A stretch of 64,000 bases of DNA from Solen grandis. Taxonomy: Eukaryota; Mollusca; Bivalvia; Adapedonta; Solenidae. Under the pieces are notes generated by a model, which was not told the DNA's origin, did no database searches, and was given only the letters and a program-made list of their open reading frames with translations. Each line of letters starts with the position of its first letter. The first letter of the stretch is position 1. The DNA lies in assembly GCA_021229015.1 (NCBI GenBank), contig CM037782.1, positions 42,871,224-42,935,223 on the forward strand, given 5' to 3'. The translations under genes and the position numbers were made by a program. This document shows, one piece after another, positions 37,340 through 50,750 of the stretch.

Positions 37340-39129
37340 TCTTCTTAAGAATGTTGATGTCAAGGATGGATAAAAATAAATCAAACAGATGCATCAGCTG
37401 TAAACATCAATATAAATACATAATCATATATAGGCATAAGCATATTATTTTATATATATTTATTATTAATGTAATACAAATACACATATAAAGTACAATA
37501 TGAGAAGGTAAGAAAGAAAAAAAGAAAGATAAAAGGTTGGTTCATTAATACCAAAAATTCATTAATTCGGAAATTTACCCAAGGACCAAAGTGTCCGGAC
37601 TAACGAGGTTTCACTGTGTATGTTTAAGCATCTACTATTAAATTGATGTAACCAGTACTGTCTCAACACATTGAGTAACTATCAACATAAAAAAACTTAG
37701 TGTCTCAGCTTAACAAAAAGCTAGTTAAAATGGGAAAGGCATATTTGATGCATGCAGGATGTGAAAGATTTGACAATTTTTAACATTGCCTCCCATTTTG
37801 ATCAACTTGTTGAAATGCACTGAAAAAGTATGGATAATGAACACTCTAAATGATTGGTAGAGGAAGACATATTATTAGACTTGGCCCCAGGGGTGGGGGG
37901 GGGGGGGGCTAGTTTTTACATTTTAATGTTTTCTAAACCATCAAGAGATGTTCCTTGCTCAAATAGGATTCAAATACAGTACAGTACAATACAGAAACAG
38001 TTATTTGGTGGTTCCCCCAGCCGAATGCAAGTGCTTGAAAGTTGACTTCTTAACCTGTGATATGTATTCATGTTAGATCAGATTGTCAGTCAGTCTGCCT
38101 CTGTATTGTGTCTTTCCTCCACTTTTTTTACTGACATCCACATATATTTTCAATGAACATAATCTCCATAACAATTCAGTTTTTACTGCAGCAAACCCAT
38201 AGGAAACTACATTATCTGCTAACTAGTTTAAGGATGATTTTCACTTTGAGTGTTAGCTTCAGAGGAAAAGTGCTAAACGCTTGTAGAGCTGTAAAGTAAT
38301 TAATTTTCATGGATTGCTAGATCCATTATCCTGGCAGAGTTTAATGATCCCTCCAACTGATGTTAGGTGTAGCTACTGCAACTCTTGTTTCTGCTTCAGC
38401 AGTAATGCAGTACAGTCTGATGGGGATGTTGTTTGGATCAATGATAAGTTTATGGCAGCTTGATCTGGGGTATGATAAAGGGTTGACCAGCTGCTTTGAA
38501 ATTTATTACATTTCCCACTCTTGTCAACAATTATGTTGTATCACCAATTTCTCAAATTCCCCAGAATATGAAGGGGTCAAGATAAGTTTATTTATTATCT
38601 CATGAGTGGTAAATGGCAGGTGGTTGTATTTTTTATATTCATATATATGCCGTATATATATAAATCATTTAAGGAGGGCTAGCTAGCAGCTCTATTGATC
38701 TGAATAGAATTCTATACCAAGGAAATAGCCATTTATCAGTCTCCAAGTCTGATGTGCCATACTTACTCTGAATGTCAGTGTATTTGTCCATGTCTGGTGA
38801 GATGCTGGCAATGATAGATTTGACAGTTTAACCACTATCAGAGGGAAATATACAGATAAACAATATTGTTTACTGTTTTTGTGTTTTCTATATAGACAAT
38901 GTTCTCCAATAACTCAAATATTGTTGGTAAGATGTTGATGTTAAGATCAGTCAGCAATCATTAAACACCATCGTGTTAGAAAACAGAATCACTAGTTGTA
39001 CAGTAAGTTAGATTTACAGTAAGTTTGAATGTATACAGACAGTAAGAAAAAAATATGTAACTCTGAACTGCAATGGATGTCTTCCAAACTTTCCTCAATG
39101 AATTAGCATATTAATCAATTTCTTCCATG

Positions 39130-39478
39130 TTTTTATTCCCCCACCAAAAAGGCAGGGCATATAGATTTGCCTTTGTCTGTATGTCCATTTGTCTGTCAGT
39201 CCCGAAACTTTGTGACATACATAACTGTGAAAGTATTTGTACTACAGATTTGAAACTTCATGGATATATTATTCAGGACATGAACATGCACACCTGGGTA
39301 TTTTCATTGAACCATCATTGAATTTGACAGAGTTATAGGCCTTTGTTTTTGAAAAATATGGAATTTTATGCTTGTGACACACGTAACTCTGAAAGTATTT
39401 GTACTACAGGCTTGAAACTTCATGGATATATTATTCAGGACATGAACTTGTGCACGTGGGTATTTTTATCGAATCGTT
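39130..39478 (+). mobile_element. Element F, copy 3 (3' truncated)
   Basis: It starts TTTTTATTCCCCCACC with a foldback to GGCAGGGCAT; two subrepeats with 'gtgacacacgtaactctgaa'. It stops before the hairpin end. Confidence 0.7.
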
Positions 39479-39887
39479 GAGTTTACCTGTCTTCAGCAAA
39501 ATAGTTTCCAGGTTTAAGCTGGGAAATATTAACAGTTGTTAACAGGTTAACGTTGCAAGCCTCACAAGTTTTCCCCAAGGGTTTCCTGCAGGTCTAACCT
39601 TTCCATGATAAACATAAGGTTTTGCACCAATTGTTATTGATTTTGTGACAGAATAATGGAGATGAAGGTTGCCGGATCTGGTTACACTTCACACTTAATG
39701 TGCCCTTGCTGTCACTCGCTCCCACGTTCTAATCAAAATGCTGACCACAGTTTGTGGTCACTTGATAGATTCTGTATTGCCTGCTCGTCCAGTGATGCTT
39801 GTCACATTCCTGTCTCTCTGGTTTTATAAAATATGAGCTTGTCTAATGTTCTGAGGAGACATGGGCAGCAGTCCTATAAGATAGTGC

Positions 39888-40200
39888 TGGTTGGTGGGTT
39901 TACAGGTTTGGGTTCTGGTTGGTGGATTAACAGGTTTGGATTCTGGTTGGTGGGTTAACAGGTTTGGGTTCTGGTTGGTGGGTTTACAGGTTAGTGGGTT
40001 TACAGATTTGGGTTCTGGTTTCTGGGTTTACAGATTTGGATTCTAGTTGGTGTGTTAACAGGTTTGGTTGGTTTACAGGTTTTGATTCTGGTTGGCAGGT
40101 TAACAGGTTTGGGTTCTGGTTGGTGGGTGAACAGGTTTGGGTTCTGGTTGGTGGGTTTACAGATTGGTGTCCCAGTTAGATGGTTTACAGATTGGGGTCT
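39888..40200. repeat. About 27-bp tandem repeat, imperfect
   Basis: Repeats of 'gggttctggttggtgggttt' plus 'acaggttt'; several units are shortened. Confidence 0.85.
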
Positions 40201-41737
40201 GGAATAGTAAATAGATGGATTTCATACAACATACTTTAGGTATGACAACATTGTTTCTGACTTATATGAATAAGAAATTTTATATGTATCATACATACTG
40301 CATTGGAGCAGCAGTCTATCTCCATAATTCCCTAATGTGTCCTTATAAGTAAGACGGTAAAAATTACCAAAAATGGAGGAAATTTTTTCTATTTTGGTGC
40401 TTGCATCAAATTTGTCCTGTCTTCTTGTACATATAAATATTCAGAAAAAATCAGAAGTAGATACATGATTTATTCCTATCATCATGTCATAATTTTCTTC
40501 TAGTAGCAACCATTTCCTCTGCGCACTTCTTGGATGTTCAAGGCCAGTCTTACGATAACACTGCACAGTTTAAACTAGTTAAATGCTTTTACTGCATCTT
40601 GAGATCAAATGGTCAGAGAAAAGATTAACTATTTTGACTGGTGTAAATTACACAAGCTTTTCTATTTCTTTTCAAGGCAGTAAATGGATTTGACCTTTTC
40701 AGTACAATATATGAGCAGGTTCTTGTCTAGCTGACATCTTGTGAACAGACAGTCATTAACAATTGAAGGGAACAAATTGCGTTTGGTTTTCACCTCTTGG
40801 ATAGTCTTTCCATCTTTCTTATTTGTAATTTTGATCGAAGAGAAGTAAATGCTTGAAGTATTTTTTCAGTAAGAGAATGATGATTGTGACCTTTGGAAGA
40901 TATTGTTAAAGACAGAAGGTTCAGTGGTGAGCACATGACTTTAGGTGAAACACTGCTACATTAGGTGCCTAATCAAGAGGTAACTGTGAACGTCTGTGTT
41001 AAAATTGCCTCCCTCTCAGTATTTAAGAAATTCAGTTAGAATTGGTAATTAGGTTGGTAAAGGCTCAGAGCGTGGGGAAATACTTTACCATGATCTCAAA
41101 CACTATCCAAGAGTGAAATGTGAATCAAAACATTTGATTTGATCTTGAGTCTTAAAGTATCTTGGTTCACCCCACACATCTTGGCAAAATGGGGCAGAAC
41201 AATATAAAAAGTGAACTTCTCCCACCACATAGTATTGATTTGATGGCTATTAAGCTACACTATAATTGATTTTTCGTCCAGCAGACATTTTTAATCTTTT
41301 TTCTTGACACTGTATCTATCAGCAAGGGTTTAAACACACAAAACTTGAGACAACTTTCAATTATCATGGGAGCTCTCAGAGAGAATTAGTGTTACAGTAG
41401 TTCAAAATATAAAAACATAGTTTGACACTGTATCAGACATCATACTGATGGTAATGGACTTTTGATCTGCAATTACCAGACTTAATAAATTCTATCTCTC
41501 TTCAAAGCAACTTCAGTGTAACTCATATATGAAATCTTATACTAAAATACATTGCATATCTATACCTTAACATATTGAATTTGGCAACATTAGGTCTAGG
41601 ACCTTTGTTTATGATATTAGTCAGTACTGCTTACATTTGTGTTAGAGATGATGTATTTTCATACTTCAGCAAATGTTGAGGATTTCATTTCCATTTTGAT
41701 ACACCAGTAATGGAGTCACTATTGGTAAATAAAGTTC

Positions 41738-41777
41738 ATGCAGGGCATAAGTCATAGATTCCATCATGGCCCTCTTG
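41738..41777 (+). mobile_element. Relic of a D-like 3' end
   Basis: The segment ends TCCATCATGGCCCTCTTGTT, matching the hairpin arm and terminal motif of the D family; no body is recognised upstream. Confidence 0.4.
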
Positions 41778-42018
41778 TTTTTAACTACAATCCAAGAACA
41801 TTTATTTTTCACAACCCATTGAAAGGGAGACAACTGTTTTCAGTGTTCCCACACCTTTTACAATCTTACTCTTATTATCTTGAGAAGACCTGTATCTATT
41901 ATAGGATCCCAAACTCTCAATGGAAAAATAGAGGCGGTATTCAAAACTAGGATGGATGCTTTAAAAACAAACAACATAAGGTGCTTTAAGAAAAAAAAAG
42001 AAAAGGAGTCATGACCCT

Positions 42019-42349
42019 CTTGGCGGCATCTGTGTCGGCATCAGCGTTGATTAAGGTTTTTGTTAAGGCACATTTTCCAAAATCTGTCAAAAGATATTTA
42101 TTCACTTAAAATCATCTGAAATACTTGTACACTAGCTAAAGGGGAACCCATTTCAAAAGGTCAAGTAAACCAAAAACTCATTATGTCATCTGTGTCAGCA
42201 TCAGCGTTAATTATAGTTTATGTTAAGGTACATTTTCCAAAATCTCTCAAAAGATATTTTTTCACTTAAGATCTGGAATACTTGTACACTAGCTAAAGGG
42301 GAACTCATTTCAAAAGGTCAAGTAAACCAAAAACTCATTATGACTTTGT
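42019..42349. repeat. Two-copy tandem repeat of about 165 bp
   Basis: The block from 'ggcatctgtgtcggcatcag' to 'aaaccaaaaactcattatg' is present twice. Size and the GTCGGCATCAGCG start resemble element-core subrepeats. Confidence 0.8.
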
Positions 42350-42364
42350 AGCATATCCAGTTGT

Positions 42365-42800
42365 AAGTTGTACTTATTATGTAGTGATATCATACTGTTG
42401 TCCTGATATTGGCACCATTAATATCATACATGGTTGTGTAGTATTCATTATGAAGTGGTATCATACCTTGTCCTGATATTGGCACTGTTAATATCATACA
42501 TTGTGGTATCATGACATGGTTATCTAGTATTCATTGTATAGTGGTATCATACCATTGTCCTGACATTGGCACTGTTTTTATACATCAAGGCCATGACATG
42601 GTTGTCTAGTACTCATTATGAAGTGGTATCATACCATTGTCCTGACATTGGCACTGTTGATTATTATACATCTTGGCATCATGACATGGCTGTCTGGTAC
42701 TCATTATGTAGTGGTATCATACCATTGTCCTGATATTGACACTGTTGATTATTATACATCTTGGCATCATGACATGGCTGTCTGGTATCACTGTATGTAT
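42365..42800. repeat. About 90-bp tandem repeat, 4-5 copies
   Basis: Each unit includes 'agtggtatcataccattgtc', 'ctgatattggcactgtt' and 'catgacatggttgtct'. The last two copies are closest. Confidence 0.85.
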
Positions 42801-43989
42801 GTGTCCTTAATTGCATGGCAATATTCAGCATTTAGAAGTTGATCTTTTCTGGCAAGATTGTTGCATATTTTAAGACAAAAATTCTTGTCTCTCTGAAGAC
42901 CTTGACATCATTTGAGATACCATCTACTGTACCTTGTATGCTGTCCACCTTATTTGCATACTGATGAATATGCATGAGCTATCTGTTATTTACACAGTGG
43001 TAAGTGGAGATACACTTAGAGATACGCTGCTGTAGATCAAGTATGTAGACCATATGGTAATACTACAGTTCCCTGGGCAACAAGTAGAAGTTGGTTTTTA
43101 AAATGAAAATACATTATTTTGCTATAAAGAAGCAAATGAAGCCAAATTTTCCAAACTTGACTTTAGTGAAGATCAAGTTCCTTGTTACAAGCAGATGAAT
43201 ATATATTACCATTATAAACAGGGTAAAAGCTAATTGTTCTTTTTTAAGTTACATGCTGTCTGGTAAGTTTTGACACAATTTGCTATAATTTACATCAGCT
43301 ACAAATGAATGACCTGGAAACTCTTACACCAAGTAAGGTCAGAAGACTAATGGTCAAATCAGACTGTGATAAGCTTGTTTGTACAATTTTTGATCAGATG
43401 GATATTAATTTTAAATGGTGTATAAAATAAGATGCCATAACGAGTCAACATAAGCAGATGTCACAAGGATTTTTAATCAGTATTGAACAAATCAACACAA
43501 CTCCTAGCTGACCATTCTTCACAGGCTAATTAATTAAGAAAATTACAGTTTACCAGTGGCCTTGAAGGATTCCCCTTGTTCTCTTTAGGGTCACTCAACA
43601 TATCATGCATATTTCAGTCCTCCTATTTAGGGTGTGTGTGTGTGTGTGTGTTGGGAAGTATCAGGTTCCTGGATTATCCTGGGCATGATCAGAATACTGA
43701 CGTTGGGTGTCATGTAATGCTGATTAATCAATCAGTTCAATCATTTTTGGTCAGTGGTTCTTGCTTTAATCTTCTTTTAAGTTAAACTTTCAGGTGGGGA
43801 AAAAATGCATGGTGTATTTATCATAAGAAAAGAAAGGAACTACTTATCAAGATCAGAGGTACACATAGTGCTTTGTTGATGCAGGATCCTCATTCTAAGT
43901 TGTCACTTAAAGTTACCAAAACATATTGATTATGAAGATTTCCTGGACTGCTTTATTTCAAATGATGGGGTGATACAGTTTAATTCTCT

Positions 43990-44292
43990 AGACTGTCCCT
44001 GGTGGCTGAGTGGTTAGAGCATCCACCTTGGGTGCAGAAGGTCGCTGCGACATACCTAAGTTGCAAAAAATGGTACTGTTAGAGCTCCCTTGCTTGGCGC
44101 TCAGCATATAAGGGTAGTTGCAAGACTGGTTGGCCTGTTGTCAGGATAATGTGACTGGGTGTGGTATCATGCCACATATCTACGGCATGATACTGCAGTG
44201 TGGCATCACTATAATTATCTGTCTCAAGTAGACATCGTCTCCAAATGGCTTAATACTGCTGCTGAGAGGTTAAACCCTAAAACAAACAAACA
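43990..44292 (+). mobile_element. tRNA-derived SINE, full length
   Basis: A tRNA-like head (A box TGGCTGAGTGG at 44003-44013) is followed by the shared body ('aaaaaatggtactgtta', 'gtgatactgcagtgtggca' type text) and a tail TTAAACCCTAAAACAAACAA. A short direct repeat ATTCTCT flanks it (43983-43989 and 44292-44298). Confidence 0.75.
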
Positions 44293-44961
44293 TTCTCTCA
44301 AGGTGGTAATGTAAGTAATGATTTGATAGTAACTAGGGCTTATGGATATAGCAGTGGATATCAGAATCAACCCAATATGATTGATAGATATAGAATAGTA
44401 AAGGTGTGTTTATATTACTGCAGCTGTTGACAGGTGTGCATATTATACTGTGTGCTTGGTATACAGCGAGCCTTTGTTACCAATACTTCTACATCATTTG
44501 CATCCTGAGTCAGCGGTGCGTGGGTGGCCTTCTTCTTTTTAAATAAATCTACACTGTACTTTATTGAGGTGACATTGCTTGCAGATGAAATTTCTTACAA
44601 CTGTTAATTGAATAACTAATTTGTAAATTAAGCAATTTTTTTTTTTTGGAGCAATAAAATGACTTGTGCTAATGTTTTATTGGTTAATTCTATCTTTAAG
44701 AATCATTGAAAGGAAACGGTATTGTTAAGAACTTTATCAATTTAAGCTGACTGCCATTCTGATACTGCTATTAAGTTCTCAATACGTTTTGGTCAATAAA
44801 TGATAAAAGAGAAATTGTTAGCTTTCCAAAATGTCCAAAAAAGTGTGATTTGCATGTTGTTCTTATTTGGTTTTGATTTTAGTGTAAACCAACATATATA
44901 TATACCCATCAAACAAAATGCTGGTATTTCATATACATATATATCAAATGCCGGGACATAC

Positions 44962-45121
44962 CTATAATTGCCCCGTGACAGGATAATATGACAGGGTGTG
45001 GTATCATGCCACATGTCTACAGCGTGATACTGCAGTGTGGTAGCACTATATCTGTCTCAAGTAGACATCGTCTCCAAATGACTGAACTACTGTAGATGGG
45101 ATGTTAAATCAAACAAACAAA
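44962..45121 (+). mobile_element. tRNA-derived SINE, 3' half
   Basis: It matches the body and tail of the SINE at 43990-44292, from 'cataatatgacagggtgtgg'-like text to TTAAATCAAACAAACAAAC; the tRNA head is missing. Confidence 0.7.
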
Positions 45122-46164
45122 CTCCTATAATTGCTTTTTTTTTGTTGAGAATGTTGAGAATAGTCTGGTACATTGCAGAGATTATTGTTACTAACGTGTA
45201 ATTCAGTCTGCTTCTGAATTTATAGCAGCTGAAACAAAAGAAACTGCAAGACAGTGTCATCTGTTGAATTTTAAATCAACTTCAGATGTAGATGAAATGG
45301 AAGAAAGTAAAAAACAAACACAATGTTGCCTTATAATTGTGATGAATTTACAAAGAGACCACTTTGTGCATTGCTAGAAGAAAAGTCAGTAAATGGTTTC
45401 TTGCATATTCAAGATTTAGCAGACCAAAATCTATAAATTTGCCTTTTCTCTTTGATTTAATACAATTTTGATAAATTTGTTGAGGATTGTGAAAGAAGTA
45501 ATTTTGGTTTATGTGTACTTAAGTTTGTCGTACAATTCATTCCCATTTGTAAACTGTAAGATTGTTATATGGATACCAATTTTTCCAACTAGCTATGTTC
45601 AGTGTTTACTGGTACACACATTACAGACATTAATGCACTCACCTTTCAAGATTCACCAAGAAATGGTGCTTTTATGTTAGATTGTAGAGTACAGAACAGA
45701 TATTAGTTTAGTTTATTTCTACATCAGGGGCTGAATGTTCAAGTCCAATTTCATATTAGCTATAATAAACTGATCAAATATTCAGGTTGTGGTAATTAGA
45801 ATTCATATTTTAATTTACTTGCATTATGTGGATTTGGTACAAAGATTTCAGACCTATAAATCAGTGTATAGTTAATTTCAATTTCATTAAAATCATATCC
45901 TAATTCTCTACTATCCCCAATTAGGATCTGATCACATTAGGGGTCACGTCAGATTGACCTTTTAAGTAATTTATATGCATAAACAAGTGCTCGATTTTAA
46001 ACCAATAAACATACTCCTTACAATAAATTGACTGAGTTTAATTCTGAGCAGGCTGGTTCTTGGTATAAATGGTCAGTACCAGCCCTACAGTCAGTTACTG
46101 TTAACAGTCGCTAATATGTGTACATCCTTTGTTGAACTAGCATAAAGAATACAAGCAGAGAACA

Positions 46165-48240
46165 AACTCACATAAAGTTTTTGAAAGCTTCTGACATGCT
46201 GGCATACTGACATTACTTACCTGTGTCTGGTTCCTGATATACTGGTATACTGACATGACTTGTCTGTGTCTAGTTCCTGACATGCTGGTATACTGACATT
46301 ACTTACCTGTGTCTGGTTCCTGACATGCTGGTATCCTTACATTACTTGTCTGTGTTTGATTCATGACATTCTGGTATGCTGACATTACTTGTCTGTGTCT
46401 GGTTCCTGACATGCTGGTATACTGACATTACTTGTCTGTGTTCGGTTCCTGACATGCTGGTATACAGACATTACTTGTCTGTGTCTGGTTCCTGATATGC
46501 TTGTATACTGACATTACTTGTCTGTGTCTGGTTCCTGACATGCTGGTATACTGACATTACTTGCCTGTGTCTGGTTCCTGACATGCTGGTATACTGACAT
46601 TATACTGACATTACCTGTCTGTGTCTTGTTCCTGACATGCTGGTATACAGACATTATTGTCTGTGTCTGTTTCTTGATTAATATACTGTGTTAGTTCCTG
46701 ACATGCTGGTATACTGACATTACCTGTCTGTGTCTTGTTCCTGACATGCTGATATACATAAATTACTTGTCTGTTTAGTTCCTGACATGCTGGTATACTG
46801 ACATTACTTGTCTGTGTCTGGTTCCTGACATGCTGTATACTGACGTTACTTGTTTGTCTGGTTCCTGACATGCTGGTATACAGACATTACTTGTCTGTGT
46901 CTGGTTCCTGACATGCTGGTATTCTGACATTACCTGTCTGTGTCTTGTTCCTGACATGCTGGTATACATAAATTACTTGTCTGTTTAGTTCCTGACATGC
47001 TTGTATACTGACATTACTTGTCTGTGTCTGGGTCCTGACATGCTGGTATACTGACATTACTTGTCTGTGTCTGGTTCCTGACATGCTGGTTTACTGACAT
47101 TACTTGTCTGTGTTTGGTTCCTGACATGCTGGTATACTGACATTACTTGTCTGTGTCTGGTTCCTGACATGCTGGTATACTGACATTACTTGTCTGTGTC
47201 TGGTTCCTGACATGCTGGTATACTGACATTACTTGTCTGTGTTCGGTTCCTGACATGCTGGTATACAGACATTACTTGTCTGTGTCTGGTTCCTGATATG
47301 CTGGTATACTGACATTACTTGTCTGTGTCTGGTTCCTGACATGCTGGTATACTGACATTACTTGTCTGTGTCTGGTTCCTGACATGCTGGTATACTGACA
47401 TTACTTGTCTGTGTCTGGTTCCTGACATGCTGGTATACTGACATTACTTGTCTGTGTCTGGTTCCTGACATGCTGGTATACTGACATTACTTGTCTGTGT
47501 CTGGTTCCTGACATGCTGGTATACTGACATTACTTGTCTGTGTCTGGTTCCTGACATGCTGGTATACTGACATTACTTGTCTGTGTCTGGTTCCTGACAT
47601 GCTGGTATACTGACATTACTTGTCTGTGTCTGGTTCCTGATATGCTGTATACTGACATTACTTGTCTGTGGTTCCTGACATGCTGGTATACAGACATTAC
47701 TTGTCTGTGTCTGGTATCCTGACATGCTGGTATACTGACATTACCTGTCTGTGTCTTGTTCCTGACATGCTGATATATTGACATTACTTGTCTGTTTAGT
47801 TCCTGACATGCTTGTATACTGACATTACTTGTCTGTGTCTGGTTCCTGACATGCTGGTATACTGACATTACTTGTCTGTGTCTGGTTCCTGACATGCTGG
47901 TATACTGACATTACTTGTCTGTGTCTGGTTCCTGACATGCTGGTATACTGACATTACTTGTCTGTGTCTGGGTCCTGACATGCTTGTTTCCTGACATTGC
48001 TTGTGTGTGTCTGGTTCCTGACATGCTGGTATACTGACATTACTTGTCTGTGTTTGATTCATGACATTCTGGTATACTGACATTACTTGCCTGTGTCTGG
48101 TTCCTGACATGCTGGTATCCTTACATTACTTGTCTGTGTCTGGTTCCTGACATGCTGGTATGCTGACATTAATTGCCTGTGTCTGGTTCCTGACATGCTG
48201 GTATACTGACATTACTTGTGTGTGTCTGGTTGACATAATG
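46165..48240. repeat. 43-bp minisatellite, about 48 copies, 2.1 kb
   Basis: Unit 'tgacattacttgtctgtgtc' plus 'tggttcctgacatgctggtatac'. Long stretches (47150-47640) are nearly perfect; the edges and 46600-47000 carry deleted or changed units. Confidence 0.95.
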
Positions 48241-48577
48241 GTGCAAATAAGTGCATGTTTTCTGGTGCCAGTAACTGGATTGTGTTCAGTTCCTACAGAT
48301 ATCTCTTACAAGTTAGTGGCTGATTCTGAGCACCCTGGCATCTGTAACTGGTCAATTTCTTGCTGCTGTACACTGTGTGGGAAGAGAACACATACAATTC
48401 CTAGCTGTCAGTTGATGGCCTCTCCCTGCCAACATTGCCCTCGTTGTTATGAATGTCACATGCACAACTGGAATATTGATCCAAATCTGACTCCAACTAA
48501 CTGGCAGTTTATCATTTTGCATGTAGCTCTAATTCACATCCATAAATAACTATGAATATTTTACCATGATACAAACA

Positions 48578-48660
48578 GGGGTCCATGATTGAGTGGTTAA
48601 AGCAGCCATATTGAAAGAGAGAGATCAGAGTTGGATCCTTGGCCATGACAGACAGTGAAT
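48578..48660 (+). mobile_element. Possible tRNA-like SINE head, decayed
   Basis: GGTCCATGATTGAGTGGTTA and GAGTTGGATCCTTGG resemble tRNA A and B box regions with a broken body. Confidence 0.35.
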
Positions 48661-49936
48661 ATATTTTCCTGTCTTGATGTCTGGCATATCAGGGTAGCTG
48701 CAGGATAAGTTCAGTATGTAGCTCATTTACCTGTACAATGCTGTGGGCCCTTGTGACTGCCTTTGCAAACATTGCTGACCCTGACTGCACATTCATGCAA
48801 TCTAATCATGGTCTGCACTTTTCTCTATTCATTCAAAAAAATTCAGCAAGCACCCCCATAAACAACTAATGGTACTTTCCAAAATGAAGAAAAGACTTAT
48901 CTAATTCAGAAATTTAGCATGGTAAGGGTAAATTTAAGACATCCCTTGCTATACCTACTTTTCACATCTCCAGACTTTCATCTTCTCAGCTGTTGTGCAG
49001 TTCTACTTAAGCCAGATTGGCTAATTACTAAGCTAATGATGATGATGATGATGACAGTCAGTCTCAGTGTTGGTGATTGCCTCTAATTTAATTAGTTTTT
49101 CTGATTGATTCTAGATTACAGAATGACAGGGAATCTCTGACCTATATTGAACTGTGTATCCATCCACGGCACATATCACTATCACCTGATTCCACTTAGG
49201 CTGTCTTATTGATTTCTCGTTCATTTGAGTTTTTCTTCAAAAAGCCTGACATAACAAGCAAACACCCTAATTACATTTTTTTCTTATCATCAATGTGGGA
49301 ATGAAAGCCAATCAAAATCTAATAAACTCTAAATTTTTTTAAATATTTTATGCAGGTTTCCATTGTAATGAGATAATCAGATTCCAGGACCTGATGATAA
49401 AGGTGTCAGTCAATTGACAGCAGCCTTGTCTGATAAGCGACATTTGTTTGGTAAATTCACTAAAAAAAAAAACTCACCAGGCTGTGCATTATTTACATTC
49501 TTAGACATGGAAACCAATATGTGTTTATTTTCAATCTGCCAAATCCAGGAATTGTTTGCTTGGGCTCAATTAAGGAAGCCAATTACATAAATAAATGATG
49601 AAGCTTTTGGCTAAATATCAGAGTGAAGCTGGCACTGATTAAAGGTCCATTTGTAGCCTACTGATATCAGCTGTTCAAAAAGGCTGATTCATCCTTTGTT
49701 GTCAGGGATCAGAAGATAAGGAACAATAGATAATCACTTTGTCTGGAGATCCCTTCACCTTCTATGTTCAGGAAGCATGCGTAAACCTTGTTTTACCTCA
49801 GGAGTTTTTTCTAGGCATTATTATTAAAGTTTTACGTTTGTCATGTCGAAATACATAATTTTAACTGTATTCTACAGAATAATTATTTTGAGATACTGAG
49901 CTATTTTTTAGTAAGCAGGTATACTATGATGAATTG

Positions 49937-50050
49937 TAGACAGAATAGCCGAGTGGTTAGAGCGTCCGCCTTGAGAGCAGGAGGTTGTGGGTTCAATCCC
50001 CGGCTCCAACATACCAAAGTAGTAAAAAATGGTACTGTTATATCTCTTGC
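49937..50050 (+). mobile_element. tRNA-derived SINE, head only
   Basis: A well kept tRNA-like head: A box TAGCCGAGTGG (49946-49956) and B box GGTTCAATCCC (49990-50000), then 'agtaaaaaatggtactgtta', after which similarity stops. Confidence 0.7.
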
Positions 50051-50524
50051 TTTGCATTCCATTCACCTTTGCCCATTTTTCATGGAGTTATGGCCCTTGA
50101 ATTTAGAAAGTTTAAGAATTATTAAGTTGTTTTTACTTTTCTTTACATGCTTAGGATGTTACAGATTGGATTGGCATTTCACTCACATTGGCAATAAATC
50201 CATACAACTTAGAAAAACATTTCAACAATAGAGGTTTTCCCAACCTTTAATCTATCTGTTTGGAGTTATTTAGCTGATATTTGGTATGAAGGTGTATTAT
50301 TATAAATAATGGGTCAAGTTTGCATATTGCTTTTGTAAGTAAGACATTGATAAATTAATAACCTTGAAGTGAGACAATGTCTGCTTCAAAATTAACTGTA
50401 ATGGGAGCATTTGTATTATAACTAGGTTTTATGTCTTGATTGATGCCTAGGGATATCATATTACTTCTAAATCACTTCAATATCATATGGCTTATACATC
50501 CACCACTAAACATATCACTCAAAG

Positions 50525-50750
50525 GTACTGGTGCCTAAGAGTCAGCCTCCGAATTGAGAGATCGTAGGTTTGACCCCCTCTCCAAAGTCCAAATATCTGG
50601 TACTGGTATAGCTTCCTTGCTTGGCAAACATCGTTTAAGGGTAGTTGCAGGACTGGTTTACCCGGTGTCAGGATAATGTAACTGATGTGGTATCATACCA
50701 CATGCCAATGGCATAATACTGCAGTGTGGCAGCACTATATCTGTCTAAAC
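50525..50750 (+). mobile_element. tRNA-derived SINE, diverged
   Basis: A decayed head (GGTTTGACCCC at about 50566) and a recognisable body ('gggtagttgcaggactggtt', 'atactgcagtgtggcagcac'). The tail is missing. Confidence 0.65.

Larger units (their letters stand above)
35460..37616. mobile_element. Pogo/Tigger-like MITE with perfect 20-bp inverted repeats
   Basis: CAGTGAAACCTCGTTAGTCC at 35460-35479 is exactly complementary to the right end at 37597-37616. TA lies next to the left end, and the right flank reads TG then TA, so the duplication is TA with one change or offset. The CAGTGAAACCTCG end resembles pogo-type Tc1/mariner elements. No transposase is seen. About 1.26 kb of its 2.16 kb is the nested element B2. 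Confidence 0.82.

Noticed and set aside
46165..48240. CRISPR-like regular repeats
   Set aside because: The repeats are contiguous with no unique spacers, and the genome is eukaryotic.
48160..48549. 129-codon open frame
   Set aside because: It begins inside the 43-bp minisatellite and runs into non-coding sequence without recognisable homology.
49937..50010. Functional tRNA gene
   Set aside because: A and B boxes are present but the sequence continues into the SINE body shared with other copies, and no clean acceptor stem pairing was found.
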